In this document: in pieces, positions 62,822 to 64,000 of the stretch
Layout: every line of letters begins with the position of its first letter
Position numbering within the stretch: position 1 is the first letter of the stretch
NCBI RefSeq assembly: GCF_002022665.1
Contig: NZ_CP019788.1
Location: 744,001 to 808,000 of the forward strand
Direction of reading: 5' to 3'
Source of the DNA: Bartonella sp. JB63
GTDB taxonomy: Bacteria > Pseudomonadota > Alphaproteobacteria > Rhizobiales > Rhizobiaceae
Length of the DNA: 64,000 bases
The notes under the pieces: generated by a model
Told to the model about the DNA's origin: nothing
Databases searched by the model: none
Seen by the model: the letters and a program-made list of their open reading frames with translations, nothing else
Program-made: the position numbers and the translations under genes

Positions 62822-64000
62822 TTAGAATTTGGTAGAAATACCAAAGTTCAGATTTTGAACATTATCGCCTTCCTGCTTAGTTAGCGGCCAAGCATAATCA
62901 AAACGAAGCGGACCAAATGGAGATTCCCACATTAAACTAATACCCGCAGATGTACGCCATGAACTATGAGTATTTGTAACCGGCGTTTCATCTTTCAGAA
63001 CAGGCTTATAATTATTGCCATAAAGTGTTGCAGCATCTAAAAATACAGCACCACGGAATCCTAAACTTTCAGGAACAATAGGTATAGGAAACTGCATTTC
63101 AGCAGTTCCATTCATATATGTTGTACCACCTAAGAAATACATTTCACCCATCTGAGAAATCTGACGCGGCCCTATTCCGTTATATTTAAAACCTCGAATC
63201 ATATCATTGTTGCTTTTAAACATATCAAAAATGCGAAGACCATTACCACCTATTCCATATATATAACCCGCACCGATAGAAAACAAACCTACAACATCCA
63301 TTCGATCAGAGAGTGTCTTGTACATCATCGCCTTACCAGTTGTCTTCAGGAATTGCGCATCTCCACCAAGCCCTGCATATTCCTGAAGAAGGCGCGCATA
63401 TATACCATCATGTGGGTTCCTCATATCATCGATAGAATTATAAGTTAAACCATAACTAATAGATGAACGATGCCAAGGACTATTCTTGGCAGCCTGAACA
63501 ATCGCACCAGAATATTTTCTGTACAATTCTTTTATGACTTCATCATCGGTTAAGTCATATTTTTCACCAAAATCATATTCTTCCTGGACGTAAGAATAAG
63601 CTAAATTAGCAGATAATTGATCATTAATTGGTAACCCAAATCGAAGTGAACCACCTGTTTGCCGCACATCATATGCTTTATCAGCAAGATAAGTACTGCG
63701 GAAAATATCAAGACCCGCAGATGAACGATAACCTAAAAAATAAGGATCAACAAATGACAAATTATAATTACGAGACTTTTCTTGACCAGCTCCTATCCCT
63801 AAACGTACATATTGACCACGTCCCCCAAGGTTACGTTCAGTGACAGATACTTCAAGGGACATACCTGGACTTGTACCACCTGTTGTATATCCTCCAGAGA
63901 AAGAAAGATCTCCTGTCGGAACTTCTACTACATCTATAACCAATGTAACCTGATCAGATTGATTCGTCGGGACCATTGAAATATTAACTGTTTTAAAAAA
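62822..64000 (-). CDS. bamA: Outer membrane protein assembly factor BamA, C-terminal part
   Basis: BamA inserts beta-barrel proteins into the outer membrane. The window holds the 3' part of the gene (about 392 residues). The frame stays open through position 64000, so the real start lies to the right. Visible are the end of the last POTRA domain (SDQVTLVIDVVEVPTGDL) and most of the barrel. The barrel includes the conserved loop 6 motif IRGFKYNGIGPR and the terminal beta-signal FGISTKF ending in Phe. It leads the lpxD-fabZ-lpxA-lpxI-lpxB block. Confidence 0.96.
   Translation of the reverse strand, partial: FFKTVNISMVPTNQSDQVTLVIDVVEVPTGDLSFSGGYTTGGTSPGMSLEVSVTERNLGGRGQYVRLGIGAGQEKSRNYNLSFVDPYFLGYRSSAGLDIFRSTYLADKAYDVRQTGGSLRFGLPINDQLSANLAYSYVQEEYDFGEKYDLTDDEVIKELYRKYSGAIVQAAKNSPWHRSSISYGLTYNSIDDMRNPHDGIYARLLQEYAGLGGDAQFLKTTGKAMMYKTLSDRMDVVGLFSIGAGYIYGIGGNGLRIFDMFKSNNDMIRGFKYNGIGPRQISQMGEMYFLGGTTYMNGTAEMQFPIPIVPESLGFRGAVFLDAATLYGNNYKPVLKDETPVTNTHSSWRTSAGISLMWESPFGPLRFDYAWPLTKQEGDNVQNLNFGISTKF

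Overview
The window is a contiguous stretch of an AT-rich alphaproteobacterial chromosome of the order Hyphomicrobiales (Rhizobiales). Gene content and order point to Bartonella or a very close relative. The supporting blocks are bamE-DUF177-plsX-fabH-ihfA-merR, nrdR-ribD-ribE-ribH-nusB, hfq-hflX, the acpXL-lpxXL cluster for very-long-chain lipid A acylation, two glutamyl-tRNA synthetases, gltA, and bamA-lpxD-fabZ-lpxA-lpxI-lpxB. I see no rRNA genes, prophage, insertion sequences or CRISPR arrays. The species cannot be fixed from the window alone.

Layout. 1-16977 is housekeeping: the 3' part of thrS, fatty acid and phospholipid initiation (plsX, fabH), IHF alpha, BamE, the riboflavin operon with nrdR and nusB, glyA, an argC broken by one frameshift, heme A synthase, a Wzz/ExoP-like inner-membrane protein with a degenerate kinase domain, hflX and hfq. 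17705-22279 encodes one giant membrane-anchored coiled-coil protein that resembles the growth-pole ring proteins of Rhizobiales. It is followed by the malic enzyme maeB. 25159-29949 is the very-long-chain fatty acid/lipid A cluster.

29950-46534 is a decaying zone. Intact genes (sufA-like, a small heat-shock protein, cpdR, an amino acid permease, nadK, a DEAD-box helicase, gltX1, nadE, gor and three tRNAs) alternate with heavily degraded remnants of mazG, hutH and a class II DAHP synthase gene. One hydrolase-family protein has lost its catalytic residues. 46730-58321 holds a DUF2059 secreted protein, rpiA, bacterioferritin, comEC, gltX2, gltA and a four-gene polar amino acid ABC importer. 58331-64000 is the envelope block lpxB-lpxI-lpxA-fabZ-lpxD-bamA on the minus strand, with bamA cut by the right edge.

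The dominant biological theme is the outer membrane. It includes lipid A backbone synthesis (lpxA/D/B/I, fabZ), its very-long-chain secondary acyl chain (acpXL to lpxXL), and outer-membrane protein assembly (bamA, bamE). The second theme is reductive evolution: three multiply mutated genes, one single-frameshift gene and two pseudoenzyme-like proteins. I found no convincing undescribed multi-gene system. The most rewarding items are the argC frameshift at an in-register A-AAA-AAC slippery heptamer, the non-catalytic ketosynthase partner in the acpXL cluster (which also lacks its usual dehydratase), and the giant coiled-coil protein.
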